A stretch of DNA of 64,000 nucleotides from JAEUIG01 sp046349775 (lineage in GTDB: Bacteria; Planctomycetota; Planctomycetia; Planctomycetales; Planctomycetaceae), in NCBI GenBank assembly GCA_046349775.1, contig JAXMBS010000015.1, positions 18,540-82,539 on the forward strand, given 5' to 3'. The translations under genes were made by a program, and so were the position numbers. The notes under the pieces are model-generated. The model did no database searches, had not been told where the DNA came from, and saw only the letters and a program-made list of their open reading frames with translations. Shown one piece after another: positions 54,545 through 63,632 of the stretch (within the stretch, counting starts at the first letter, position 1; each line of letters starts with the position of its first letter).

Positions 54545-56721
54545 ACGCGCTACTCGACACTTTTTTCGACGCACTTTGCGAAGTCATGTATTTCGCCTGG
54601 CTGTGTGCAGTTGAAACGCCGCTCGCGGCCGCGCTCCTGGCAGCCGTGGTCTTCGCGATTCAGCTCACCTGCGCCCGCTGGCTGCGCCCCGCGCAACTGG
54701 GCCTGTTGTGGAGCGTCGTCCTGTTGAGGCTGATGCTGCCGGCTGTGCCGCAGAGTCCCCTCAGCTTGCAGAACCTGCTGCGAACAACAGAGACGCCGCC
54801 GCTGGCCGTTGCCGCTCCGCATTCTGAGTGGCCGCCGGTGAACACCAGCGATTTCCAACGCATCCCGCCCGCGGTCCCTGTCCCGGCGGCGATCGCTGAA
54901 GAATCGCTCTTCGACCAGATCCTGAACTGGTTGCCGCTGGTGTGGGAGCTGGGGTGCTTCGCGATCCTGGCTGGGACCACGCTGCGGTATCTCTTCTTCG
55001 CGTTTCGTCTGCGCCGCGACGGAACAGCATCCGATCCCCGACTCCTGCAGCTCCTCGAGGACTGCCACGCGCGACTCCGGATTCGCCGGCCGGTACGGCT
55101 TGTCATCACGACGAGGGTCCGCCAGCCTGCGGTTCTCGGCGTGTGGCGTCCGAAGCTACTGCTCCCGCCGCACGTCGCCGCGCTCGGCGACGCCGATCTC
55201 CGCCTCGTCCTGCTGCACGAACTCGCCCATGTCCGGGGCTGGGACGTCGCCGTCAACTGGTTGCTGCTCGTCGTCCGCGCCGTCCACTGGGCCAACCCCG
55301 TCTGCTGGCTCGCCGCCTCCCGATTCCTGAACCTGCGCGAGCAGGCCCGCGATGAGATGGTCCTGCGCGCCAGCGCAGAAGACGTGCGGCACGACTACTC
55401 CGCGCTGCTGCTCACACTCGCCGCGCACTATGGCCAACCCGCACGCTGGCGTGTGATGCTTCCCAGCCTGCTGCCGCAGCTGGTGTGCGGGCTGTTCGAG
55501 AAGCAGGCCATCGCCGCCCGGCTCAAGGCGATCCGCGCGAGACGTGTTCAGCCTCGCTGGCAGTTTGTCGCTGCCGGGCTGTTGATCTGCGGCGCCGTGG
55601 TCTGCGGCGGCACCGATCCGCTGCCCCCGACTCTGGCACTAATTCCGGCAATCGATCCCGTCATTCAGGCGGCCGTACAGAACGGGGCGCTGCAACTTCA
55701 ACACGATGACGGAACGTCCCGCCCGTCAAGTCCGTTGGAATCCCGTACCTATGACATTACGGACGCAGTCCGGCAGATCGCGGCAATCCACGAAGTACAT
55801 ATCGAAGTCGCTGCCGATTGGGCCCGCGGGTGTATCGCAAACGCATTCGCTAAGCAGAGCTCGCCACCACGGCAAAGCGCGGACACGACACAGCCGCTGA
55901 CACCCTCTGCCACGCTTCGCGTGGACGCCGAGCGGCGGCTGATTGATGTTGTCGCCTCCGCCTCCAATCACGAACGCATCGCGCAGTGGATTCCAGCCTG
56001 GGAACTCAGCGGCATGCTCCAGGTCTGCGTTGAGGTACGATTCTTCGGTTCCCCGATCGATGTGGGACAAACAGGTCAGGTCACGTGGAAATCCCTTCTG
56101 GCCCCCACGTCAGCTCTGCCTCCCCGTGCCAAATCACCGGCTGCGACCGCTTCCGTCACAGGCGCGTCAACGATCGAACAACGCCTCGCCACGATGACGG
56201 CTATCGTCGATCCACCGGCGATGCAGCGGCTCACGGAATTGTTCCAACAGGACGCTCGCAGCAACGTGATGTTTGCTCCGAAGATCACGATGTTTAACGG
56301 GCAGGCCGGCACGGTAACGAGTGAGGTTCAGCGCCCCTTCGTCACCGGCATCCGCCTGGTTGACGGCCGCCGCGAGCCGCAGATCGAGGTCTGCCCGGAC
56401 GGTCTCGAGGTCGAGTTGCAGCCCGTCATCGCCGCCAATCAGACGAGCACTCGAATCACCGGTCGCGTGATTCTCAGCTCGATCATCGATGTCAAAACCA
56501 CGTCGACGCAATTGATCGATGGACCAGTAACGATCCAGCTCCCCAGCGTCGAGCGTCGGATCATCGACTTCAATTCCGATCTCCGCGACGGCGAGACGCT
56601 GCTCGTTGGCTGCCCGCCCCCCTCCGACAAAGAAGGCTTCTTTTACGTCGCCCTTACCGCGCGCCTTATTTCCGAAACCGACGCCGGTCTGGTCTCTGTG
56701 CTCCCCGCTGCCGTGAAGTGA
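54541..56721 (+). CDS. M56 (BlaR1-like) membrane metalloprotease with a secretin-like domain
   Basis: A 726-residue membrane protease. Helices are at about 24-45, 51-70, 136-158 and 236-250, with the zinc motif HELAH at 226-230 and downstream EQARDEMVL, as in BlaR1. A further helix at about 345-365 ends the protease part. The usual penicillin-binding sensor is absent. Instead, residues about 480-720 resemble the secretin (type II/III secretion) beta-domain: VMFAPKITMFNGQAGTV, EVCPDGLEVELQPVI, VQLPSVERRIIDFNSDLRDGETLL-like strands, in pieces. It probably controls BlaI encoded just upstream. The inducing signal is unknown. Confidence 0.85.
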   Translation: MNALLDTFFDALCEVMYFAWLCAVETPLAAALLAAVVFAIQLTCARWLRPAQLGLLWSVVLLRLMLPAVPQSPLSLQNLLRTTETPPLAVAAPHSEWPPVNTSDFQRIPPAVPVPAAIAEESLFDQILNWLPLVWELGCFAILAGTTLRYLFFAFRLRRDGTASDPRLLQLLEDCHARLRIRRPVRLVITTRVRQPAVLGVWRPKLLLPPHVAALGDADLRLVLLHELAHVRGWDVAVNWLLLVVRAVHWANPVCWLAASRFLNLREQARDEMVLRASAEDVRHDYSALLLTLAAHYGQPARWRVMLPSLLPQLVCGLFEKQAIAARLKAIRARRVQPRWQFVAAGLLICGAVVCGGTDPLPPTLALIPAIDPVIQAAVQNGALQLQHDDGTSRPSSPLESRTYDITDAVRQIAAIHEVHIEVAADWARGCIANAFAKQSSPPRQSADTTQPLTPSATLRVDAERRLIDVVASASNHERIAQWIPAWELSGMLQVCVEVRFFGSPIDVGQTGQVTWKSLLAPTSALPPRAKSPAATASVTGASTIEQRLATMTAIVDPPAMQRLTELFQQDARSNVMFAPKITMFNGQAGTVTSEVQRPFVTGIRLVDGRREPQIEVCPDGLEVELQPVIAANQTSTRITGRVILSSIIDVKTTSTQLIDGPVTIQLPSVERRIIDFNSDLRDGETLLVGCPPPSDKEGFFYVALTARLISETDAGLVSVLPAAVK

Positions 56722-56734
56722 TTGGAGCCCGATT

Positions 56735-56760
56735 GGCTCGGCGGGAGTCTCGTCCACTCG
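56735..56760. repeat. Diverged dispersed repeat copy
   Basis: GGCTCGGCGGGAGTCTCG continues as TCCACTCG; it resembles the family of 14385 and 59144 with several changes. It lies after the M56 stop. Confidence 0.4.
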
Positions 56761-56846
56761 GTCCTGATTCTGGAACGAGAGACTCGCAGGCGGCGCCCTT
56801 CCGCACAACTCAGGGGAGGCGCCGCTGCCGACCCTCCGCTGTCCGC

Positions 56847-57176
56847 TCACTTTCCCGGCAGCGTGCGGACGAACCTCAGCGACCGTTCGCACCAGCGCCG
56901 CACGTCGTCGTCCCCTTCCAGTCCGCCGGGGCCGATCATCGCCCAGCCGCGCATCGCCTTGCCCGTGATGTCAAACTCCTTGACATGCGCCTCGCGCAGC
57001 GCGAGTTCGGCCTGTTCGGGGCCGAGGCGCACGATCAGCGATTGCTTCCAGATGGCGACGCTCATGTTGCCGTTCAGCAGGAACCCGACGCCGCCGAACA
57101 TTTTCTTCTCGGTGATCCCCTTGCGGCGGCCCAGCACCGTCCGCACGCGCTCCGCCAGGGTCTGATCGTATGGCAT
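56847..57176 (-). CDS. TfoX N-terminal domain protein
   Basis: A 109-residue protein consisting of one TfoX-N domain: EKKMFGGVGFLLNGNMSVAIW is the hallmark, followed by LIVRLGPEQ and KAMRGWAMIGPGG. Full TfoX regulates competence in gamma-proteobacteria; stand-alone N-domains are widespread and of unknown function. ATG 57176 is normal for the family. It is monocistronic, convergent with the M56 gene and divergent from the aldehyde dehydrogenase. Confidence 0.85.
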   Translation of the reverse strand: MPYDQTLAERVRTVLGRRKGITEKKMFGGVGFLLNGNMSVAIWKQSLIVRLGPEQAELALREAHVKEFDITGKAMRGWAMIGPGGLEGDDDVRRWCERSLRFVRTLPGK

Positions 57177-57370
57177 CTGCTTCGTTCCCCAGTCGGCGTG
57201 ATTTCCGCCGGATTGGTTTTAAACCACAACGGCGCGACGGCCACAACGGTCTCACGTATCACTGTGTCCATCGTACCGACGCGATTCGCTCATCCCTTTG
57301 CAACTCTGCCGCTCTGCCACTTTGTCAAACACCCTACCCACGACCAACTACCCACGCCGCACTCCGTCCC

Positions 57371-57376
57371 TACAAT
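57371..57376 (+). promoter_or_regulatory. Candidate -10 of the aldehyde dehydrogenase gene
   Basis: TACAAT lies 46 nt before ATG 57423; no -35 is clear. The rest of 57177-57422 shows no gene. Confidence 0.4.
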
Positions 57377-57422
57377 ACGGTGCTGCCTTACCAACTCGAT
57401 CGACCCGAATGGAATCGCACTG

Positions 57423-59078
57423 ATGCCGCGTGCTGCACGTAAGAAGTCTGAGGAGTCCACACCGGCGGCCCCGGCGTCCGCGCCGCGTCACGCCGAGCCC
57501 TTCCGTAACGAACCCCACACCGATTTCTCCCGGAAAGAAAACCGCGAAGCGTTCCAGGCTGCCCTCGCTGACGTTGCCGCGCAACTCGGCGGCGAGTTTC
57601 CACTCGTGATCGACGGTAAAGCCACCGAGACCCGCAAGAAGATCGTCTCGCTGAATCCGTCGCACCGGAAGCAGACCGTCGGCACCGTTGCCTCCGCCAC
57701 CGCTGAACACGCCGAGCAGGCGATCGTCGCCGCCCGCCGCAGCTTTGACGGCTGGCGGACGACCCCCGCCGAACAGCGGGCGGAGTACCTCGAAGTCATG
57801 GCGGCCGAGATGCGCAACCGCCGCTTCGAACTCGCCGCCTGGGAAGTCTACGAGTGCGGCAAGCCCTGGGCCGATGCAGACGCTGACGTCGCTGAAGCCA
57901 TCGACTTCCTCGTCTACTACGCGCAGCAGATGCGGGACCTCGCCGTCCCGATGCAGGCCGATTATCCCGGCGAAGAGAATACGCATCTCTACCGGCCGCG
58001 CGGCGTGGCGGTCGTCATCGCGCCGTGGAACTTTCCGCTGGCAATCCTCACCGGTATGACGTCTGCCGCCCTCGTCGCCGGCAATACCGTCATCATGAAG
58101 CCGGCCGAGCAGTCGTCGGTCGTCGCGGCGCAGCTCATGACGATCGCCCGCGACGCTGGCCTCCCGCGCGGTGTGCTCAACTACCTCCCGGGTGTCGGCG
58201 AGGAGATCGGACCGATTCTCGTCGGTAGCCCCGACATCGACGTGATCGCCTTCACGGGTTCGCGCAACGTGGGCCTGTCGATCAACAAGCTCGCATCGGA
58301 TACCGACCCGCGTCAGTCCGGCGTGAAGCGCGTGATCGCCGAAATGGGAGGTAAGAACGCCATCATCGTCGACGAGGACGCCGACCTTGACGAAGCCGTG
58401 CAGGGGGTCCTGCAGAGCGCGTTCGGCTACAGCGGACAGAAGTGCTCCGCCTGCTCGCGCGTGATCGTCCATGCCGCGTGCTACGAGCCGTTTCTGCAAC
58501 GGCTCAAGCTCGCCACGGAGAGCCTGAAGGTCGGACCGGCGGAGGAACCGGGGACCTCGATCGGCCCGGTGATCGACAAGGAATCCGCGGAGCGGATTGC
58601 CGACTACATCGAAATTGGCAAAGCCGAGTGCCGGACGATTCTCGCCACGGATGTTGGCAAGCTGGCGAACGAAGGCTTCTACATCGGCCCGCACATCTTT
58701 GCCGACGTCGATTCGCAGTCACGCATCGCGCAGCAGGAAATCTTCGGCCCGGTCGTCGCCGCGATGAAGGCGGACAACCTCGACAGGGCCCTCGCCATCG
58801 CCAACAACACCGAATACGCACTGACCGCGGGCTTCTACAGCCGCAGTCCGAAGAACCTGGAGCGTGCCCGACGCGAGCTGCAGGTCGGTAATCTGTATCT
58901 CAACCGGGGCATCACTGGCGCCCTCGTCCACCGGCACCCGTTCGGCGGATACAAGTACTCCGGCATCGGCTCCAAAGCCGGCGGCCGCGACTACCTGCTC
59001 CAGTTCCTGATCCCGATCACGATCAGCGAGAATACGCTGAGGCGAGGATTTGCACCGCCGCCGGATGACGGCGAATAG
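57423..59078 (+). CDS. Aldehyde dehydrogenase, L-glutamate gamma-semialdehyde (P5C) dehydrogenase type
   Basis: A 551-residue NAD(P)-dependent aldehyde dehydrogenase. The catalytic cysteine is C341 in SGQKCSACSRV and the general base E307 in IAEMGGKNAIIV; FTGSRNVG is the cofactor loop, and GFYSRSPKNLERA and FGGYKYSGIGSKAGG close the fold. The GQKCSACSR block and the closing GSKAGGRDYL point to the RocA/PruA branch that oxidises glutamate semialdehyde to glutamate in proline breakdown. No proline dehydrogenase gene is nearby, so the substrate is inferred. The 45-residue N-terminal extension is typical of this branch. Confidence 0.88.
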   Translation: MPRAARKKSEESTPAAPASAPRHAEPFRNEPHTDFSRKENREAFQAALADVAAQLGGEFPLVIDGKATETRKKIVSLNPSHRKQTVGTVASATAEHAEQAIVAARRSFDGWRTTPAEQRAEYLEVMAAEMRNRRFELAAWEVYECGKPWADADADVAEAIDFLVYYAQQMRDLAVPMQADYPGEENTHLYRPRGVAVVIAPWNFPLAILTGMTSAALVAGNTVIMKPAEQSSVVAAQLMTIARDAGLPRGVLNYLPGVGEEIGPILVGSPDIDVIAFTGSRNVGLSINKLASDTDPRQSGVKRVIAEMGGKNAIIVDEDADLDEAVQGVLQSAFGYSGQKCSACSRVIVHAACYEPFLQRLKLATESLKVGPAEEPGTSIGPVIDKESAERIADYIEIGKAECRTILATDVGKLANEGFYIGPHIFADVDSQSRIAQQEIFGPVVAAMKADNLDRALAIANNTEYALTAGFYSRSPKNLERARRELQVGNLYLNRGITGALVHRHPFGGYKYSGIGSKAGGRDYLLQFLIPITISENTLRRGFAPPPDDGE

Positions 59079-59292
59079 GGAATGGCAACATGCAGGGACG
59101 CAGATGCCGCAGATCTCAAAGATTGACGCAGATCAACACCAACGGGAGGGCAAGGCTCCCGCCGAGCCGCTCGTGCGCCATCGCCCTCGACAACGCCCGG
59201 CACACCGAACGGAATCCGGCCCGGATTCTGCGCGCCTGATCACTTTCAATCTGCAAAAATCTCTTCAATCCGCGGCATCTGCGTCCCCGCCT
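59079..59292. other. Intergenic region with repeat pairs
   Basis: No gene. Inverted arms built on ACGCAGATGCCGCAGAT (about 59100-59130) and ATCCGCGGCATCTGCG (59266-59284) flank a copy of the GGGAGGG repeat at 59144-59169. It separates convergent genes. Confidence 0.55.
59144..59169 (+). repeat. Dispersed repeat, GGGAGGGCGAGGCTCC family
   Basis: GGGAGGGCAAGGCTCCCGCC followed by GAGCCG, nearly the same as 14385-14410; translated it reads REGKAPAEP. It is nested inside the ACGCAGAT inverted pair at 59100-59284. Confidence 0.7.
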
Positions 59293-60501
59293 TTACACTG
59301 CAAACCGCGGGCACAACTCTTTCAACGCCGCGCACAGCCGGTCGATGTCGGCCGGCGTGTTGTAAAGGTGACATGACACCCGCAGGCACAGTCGGTCGTG
59401 CCATTCGAACACTGGCGCTTCGATCCGGTGCTGTTCCCACAGTGTCCGCTGTAGCGGATGCGGCTCACCAGGCCACGACGACGACCGCGCCACGTACGGC
59501 AGCGGAATCGTCACCATCGAGCCGTAAGATTCCGCCGAATCCGACGACAGCAATTCGCTCTGAGCAATCTCAGCAATCCGGTTCCGGGCATCCTGCGCCA
59601 GCAGATGGGTCCGTCGGCGAAATTCCTCGACGCCAACCTGCTCAAAGAACCGCACGGCGTCGGCGACGGCCAGATAAGCACTCGGATCGTCCGTGCCGAC
59701 CCAGATGAATTCGTCCTTCCACGACGCGGGACTTCCCGCGAAGCTGCGGCCCCAGCTGATCACGGCCGGCTGCATCTTTGATTTGTGCCGCCCGCGCACA
59801 AATAGAAATCCGCTGCCAATCGGCCCGCACAGCCACTTGTGGCAGCTCGCGGCATAGAAGTCGCAGCCCAGGTCGCGCAGCTTCAGCGGTTGTTGCACAA
59901 GGCCATGCGGACCGTCGACACACGTCAGAATCCCCAGTTCGTTCGCCCGCCGGCAAATCTCCGCAATCGGCAGGATGGTCGCTGTATACGACGCAATGTG
60001 ACTGACGACGATGACCTTCGTCCGCTCATTCACCCGGTCGAAGACCGCCTCGACGACGTCCGCCTGATTCGTGATCGGCAGCGGCAGTCTGGCGACGACG
60101 GTCTTCGCGCCGGTGCGTGCGCACGCCTGACCCCAGATGCGGGCCACGGCGCCGTATTCGTGATCGGTCAGCAGGACTTCATCACCGGAATTCAGCACGA
60201 CGCTGCAGGCCACGATGTTGATCCCCGTCGTCGCATTCGGGACGAAGATCAGGTCATCGGCCATGCAGCCGACGAACTTTGCCAGGACACCGGCGGCTTC
60301 GTCGAGCAGCGGCTCGAGCCGGCGCGCGAGGAAGTCCATCGGCTGCCGCTCCAGTTCGGCAAACCAGCGCTGCCGGGCGGCGATGACGACGTCGGGCGCG
60401 GGGCCGAACGAGCCGTGATTGAGATAGGTGACGCCGTCCGCCAGCGACCATGCGGAGCGGTACTGATTCCAATCGATCGAATTGGGCCGGTCATCCACCA
60501 T
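59293..60501 (-). CDS. Class V aminotransferase (isopenicillin-N epimerase/cysteine desulfurase-like)
   Basis: A 402-residue PLP enzyme. YLNHGSFGPAP is at the N-terminus, PNATTGINIVACSVVLNSGDEVL carries the cofactor loop, VDGPHGLVQQPLKLRDLGCDFY is the Asp-containing strand, and the PLP lysine is K222 in SCHKWLCGP. The N-terminal motif and the absence of a mobile active-site cysteine favour the isopenicillin-N epimerase-like branch over true cysteine desulfurases. The substrate is unknown. ATG 60501 begins the family-like N-terminus. It is not in a clear operon. Confidence 0.85.
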   Translation of the reverse strand: MVDDRPNSIDWNQYRSAWSLADGVTYLNHGSFGPAPDVVIAARQRWFAELERQPMDFLARRLEPLLDEAAGVLAKFVGCMADDLIFVPNATTGINIVACSVVLNSGDEVLLTDHEYGAVARIWGQACARTGAKTVVARLPLPITNQADVVEAVFDRVNERTKVIVVSHIASYTATILPIAEICRRANELGILTCVDGPHGLVQQPLKLRDLGCDFYAASCHKWLCGPIGSGFLFVRGRHKSKMQPAVISWGRSFAGSPASWKDEFIWVGTDDPSAYLAVADAVRFFEQVGVEEFRRRTHLLAQDARNRIAEIAQSELLSSDSAESYGSMVTIPLPYVARSSSWPGEPHPLQRTLWEQHRIEAPVFEWHDRLCLRVSCHLYNTPADIDRLCAALKELCPRFAV

Positions 60502-60546
60502 CGCTCAGTACTTCGGCTAACTTCCGATGTCAGAAGAATTGGATTT

Positions 60547-60626
60547 ACCACGGAGAACACAGAGAACGCGGAGAGCGCTCGTCGATGATGACCTTCTCAG
60601 TGACCTCCGTGCACTCCGTGCTGAAT
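60547..60626. repeat. Dispersed hairpin repeat, CACGGAGA family
   Basis: ACCACGGAGAACACAGAGAA on the left faces CTCCGTGCACTCCGTGCTGAA on the right with imperfect pairing. It is the best intergenic match to 3022-3105 and lies between two minus-strand genes. Confidence 0.65.
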
Positions 60627-60695
60627 CACCCGCTTCGCGCACGCCGGCGCTGCGGGCTCGTGTGAGCACATTATTCCTCGATCCGTACTCGCGAA

Positions 60696-61874
60696 TTACC
60701 GCTGTTCGCTGATAGTGTTCAGCAAATCGCGCGTCGCCTGCATTTCGGCCGTCAGGCCGTCGACCAGCGTGGGCCGCTGCTGGCCGGGCAGAACGTGCCA
60801 CGTGTAAGTTTCGACCTCCAGGTGCGGCGCGTAGTCGAGTTCGGCGACCGCCTTCAACGCGCGGCGCAGATCGCCGCGTGTGGTCTGCAGCGGGCCGAGT
60901 GATTCGGCGTTCACCGGAACGTGGAAGTGGATTCTCCATTCCGGCGCGTCGCGGAATTCAGTCGGTGGGGACTCACACAGCGGAGCGTCGAGATCCGTGC
61001 GATGGACGATTTGCCCCTCGGCGCTCCGTGCAAACGTCTGGTGCAGGTATCGCGGCTCGGCGAAATCGGCGAGCGCCGCACGGCCCGCGGAGTTCTCGGC
61101 GGGCTTCTCCAATCGGACGGCGCACGTGATATGGACCTTGTTGATCCGGACACCCGCGCTGCGCAGGTCGCGGATCGATTGCGCGACGTCTTCGAACTCC
61201 ACCGACTGGTGGCAGACGTCGTAACAGACACCGAGATGTCGCTGTGCGATCTCCAGCTCGCCTGCTGTTGCGGCGCGGTCGAACAGGGTGCTGAAGAAAG
61301 CTGTCGTTTCGGGCGTCGTTTCCAGAACGCACAACGGCTCCGGTTCGATCGCCAAACGGATCACACGGCCGGAGGCGTCATGCAGGTCATCGAGGAACCG
61401 CGCCAGCGCTAGCAGGTTGGCGATGCAGCGATCGACGAAGTCCGTGGCGGTCGACGCTCCTTTGAATCCCAGCGGAACAGTGGAGATGCTGCCTTCGACT
61501 CCGTCCAGGAGGAGTTCCGCAAGAATAGTCGCGCAGTCGCGCGTGTACTCCCGGCGCGCGTCGGTCGTCCAGTCGGGGTGGTAGACGTTCTCCTTAACCC
61601 GTTCCGAGTGGAAATCGCCGTAAGGAAACGCATTGAGCGTGTAGCAGACGAGACCGTTCCGCGTGAGAGCGATACGCAGGTTCTCGGTCTGTTTCTGGTC
61701 GGCCCGCAATTCGGCAATGACGGGAGCGGCCAGCCAGAGGCCGGCGGCGAGGGGCATCCCGCAGTTCTCGCGGACGCGTCCCGAATAGCTGTCGAGGCCC
61801 GCGACGACGTCCGCGACGGTCTGCGCCGGATGGACGTTGGTACAATAACTGAGCGGCAGCGTCGCGAGAGACAT
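60696..61874 (-). CDS. EboE-like metabolite traffic protein (TIM-barrel)
   Basis: A 392-residue protein whose start (LPLSYCTNVHPAQTVADVV) and later blocks (GLWLAAPVIAELR, YTLNAFPYGDFHSERVKENVYHPDW, IEPEPLCVLET, GVCYDVCHQSVEFED, FHVPVNAES) match EboE, the sugar-phosphate-isomerase-like member of the eboABCDEF cluster that moves secondary-metabolite precursors across the envelope in cyanobacteria and other bacteria. No other ebo gene is in the window, so it is an orphan here. ATG 61874 fits the family start. It is divergent from der. Confidence 0.82.
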   Translation of the reverse strand: MSLATLPLSYCTNVHPAQTVADVVAGLDSYSGRVRENCGMPLAAGLWLAAPVIAELRADQKQTENLRIALTRNGLVCYTLNAFPYGDFHSERVKENVYHPDWTTDARREYTRDCATILAELLLDGVEGSISTVPLGFKGASTATDFVDRCIANLLALARFLDDLHDASGRVIRLAIEPEPLCVLETTPETTAFFSTLFDRAATAGELEIAQRHLGVCYDVCHQSVEFEDVAQSIRDLRSAGVRINKVHITCAVRLEKPAENSAGRAALADFAEPRYLHQTFARSAEGQIVHRTDLDAPLCESPPTEFRDAPEWRIHFHVPVNAESLGPLQTTRGDLRRALKAVAELDYAPHLEVETYTWHVLPGQQRPTLVDGLTAEMQATRDLLNTISEQR

Positions 61875-61880
61875 TCAGGC

Positions 61881-62052
61881 TTTCGATTTTGGATTTAAGC
61901 GATAGCGGAGACGGAGGTTACACCCGATTCATCCGCTGCTCCGGAAGACTATGACGCAGCGGAATGTGCCGATCAACCTTCAAGTCCCTTCCGCCGTCGA
62001 CCGTCACTCGCTCCAATCTAAAATTGAAAATCCAAACTCCGAAATCCAAACT
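61881..62052. repeat. AT-rich dispersed repeat pair around the der start
   Basis: TTTCGATTTTGGATTT (61881-61896) and, in opposite orientation, AATCTAAAATTGAAAATCC with two more units (62013-62052). The second copy lies inside the possible N-terminal extension of Der. The family also occurs at 3745 and 17938. Confidence 0.6.
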
Positions 62053-63414
62053 CGCCCCGTGCCTGTTCCTCACGTCGTCATTGTCGGCCGCCCCAATGTG
62101 GGCAAAAGCAGCCTGCTCAACTGGCAGGCCGGCAGACTCGTGTCCGTGGTGGACCCGATGGCCGGCGTCACGCGCGACCGCGTTACCTACCTGATGCAGT
62201 CCGGCGAGCGGTACTTTGAGCTGGTCGACACCGGCGGCATCGGGATCGAAGACCCGGACAACCTCACGGCCGACGTCGAAAAGCAGATTCAGACCGCCGT
62301 GGAAGACGCGGACCTGATTCTGTTCGTCGTCGACGGGCAGACCGGCGTCACACCGCTGGACCGCGAAGTGGCCGAACGCTTGCGTCCGCTCGGCAAACCG
62401 ACACTGCTCGTCGTCAACAAGTGCGACTCGACGAAGACCGACACGGAAGTGTTCGAGTTCCTGTCGCTGATGAACGTCCCGCTGATCCAGACCAGCGTGA
62501 AGGCGAACCGCAACCGCGGTGAACTGCTGGCGACAATCATCGACCTGCTCCCCCCGGCGGAAAGCGATGAATCGGCCGAGGGCACGTCGCAGTTGAACTC
62601 AAGCGAACTGAAATTGGCGATCGTCGGCCGGCGGAACGTCGGCAAGAGCACGTTCATCAATGCGCTGGCTGAAGAAGAACGGATGATCGTCAGTGAAATC
62701 CCAGGGACGACCCGAGACAGCGTGGACGTGCGGTTCGAGCTGGACGGCAAGACGTTCGTGGCGATCGATACTCCCGGCGTCCGCAAGCGCAAGAGCTTGG
62801 CGAACGACGTCGAATACTACGGGCTGGTCCGGGCGCAGAAGAGCATCCGCCGCGCGGACGTGGTGCTGATGTTCTTCGATGCGAAGGAGACGATCTCGAA
62901 GGTCGACCAACAGCTCGTCGAACAGATTGCGGAGCGCTATAAGCCGTGCATCTTTGTCATCAACAAGTGGGACCTGGGTCTCGAAGCGGAGATGACGAAC
63001 GAGAAGTGGACAGGCTACCTCGGCCGGAATTTCGCCACGCTGGATTACGTGCCGATCGCGTTCATCACGGCGAAAGACTCGAAGAACATCAAGCAGCTGA
63101 TCAACCTCGCCCAGTCGCTGGCCAAACAAGTGCACGAGCGCGTGCCGACCGGCAGGCTCAACAAAGTGATCCGCGACGCCATCGCCGCCAACCCGCCGCC
63201 GTCACGCCGCAACCGGACGCCGGTCATCCTGTACGCGACGCAGGTGGCGACCGAGCCGCCGACGATCGTCGTGAAGTGCAATGACGCGCGGCTGTTCGAC
63301 GCTGGCTGGAAGCGCTATCTGATGAACGCCATCCGCGACCAGCTGCCGTTTCCCGAGGTGCCGATCAAGCTGTATTTCCGCAGCCGGCCGGATGAGGAGG
63401 AAGGTGCGGAATAG
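61951..63414 (+). CDS. der: Ribosome-assembly GTPase Der (EngA)
   Basis: A tandem GTPase needed for 50S subunit maturation. The first G domain has GRPNVGKSS, AGVTRDR and DTGGI, and the second has GRRNVGKST, DTPGVRKR and NKWD; NKCD is in the first. The C-terminal KH-like domain (VHERVPTGRLNKVIRDA, then FFRSRP-type ending) is intact. From ATG 61951 the protein has 487 residues, with about 40 extra N-terminal residues, half encoded by a dispersed repeat (62013-62052). A GTG at 62059 gives a conventional Der start two residues before HVVIVGRP, and may be the true start. Neither has a clear Shine-Dalgarno. Confidence 0.9.
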   Translation: MTQRNVPINLQVPSAVDRHSLQSKIENPNSEIQTRPVPVPHVVIVGRPNVGKSSLLNWQAGRLVSVVDPMAGVTRDRVTYLMQSGERYFELVDTGGIGIEDPDNLTADVEKQIQTAVEDADLILFVVDGQTGVTPLDREVAERLRPLGKPTLLVVNKCDSTKTDTEVFEFLSLMNVPLIQTSVKANRNRGELLATIIDLLPPAESDESAEGTSQLNSSELKLAIVGRRNVGKSTFINALAEEERMIVSEIPGTTRDSVDVRFELDGKTFVAIDTPGVRKRKSLANDVEYYGLVRAQKSIRRADVVLMFFDAKETISKVDQQLVEQIAERYKPCIFVINKWDLGLEAEMTNEKWTGYLGRNFATLDYVPIAFITAKDSKNIKQLINLAQSLAKQVHERVPTGRLNKVIRDAIAANPPPSRRNRTPVILYATQVATEPPTIVVKCNDARLFDAGWKRYLMNAIRDQLPFPEVPIKLYFRSRPDEEEGAE

Positions 63415-63473
63415 GGAACAGCCTGAACCAAGCGAGGAACATGGGGGCCGTGGGGGCCGTTGAACAGCGAAGA

Positions 63474-63570
63474 ATTGAACAGAAGGAAACAAAGGGAACG
63501 AAGAAGAACGCTGCCGAAGGCGGAATCATTGATGTCGGAACTTCGTGTCCTTCGTGGCCTTCTGTTCAAT
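63474..63570. repeat. Hairpin repeat with 13-bp perfect arms
   Basis: ATTGAACAGAAGG (63474-63486) and CCTTCTGTTCAAT (63558-63570) form a perfect inverted repeat; inside, AACAAAGGGAACGAAG faces CTTCGTGTCCTTCG. It follows der and may end its transcript. Confidence 0.75.
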
Positions 63571-63617
63571 CTTCTCCGTCATCGTCCGGACGCCGACGGA
63601 GTGTCTTGTTGCGACAA

Positions 63618-63626
63618 TGGTAGAGT
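63618..63626 (+). promoter_or_regulatory. Extended -10-like element just before a start codon
   Basis: TGGTAGAGT with the hexamer at 63621-63626; ATG 63633 follows after six bases. The layout matches those before mnmG and the STAS gene. Confidence 0.35.
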
Positions 63627-63632
63627 GCGTGC

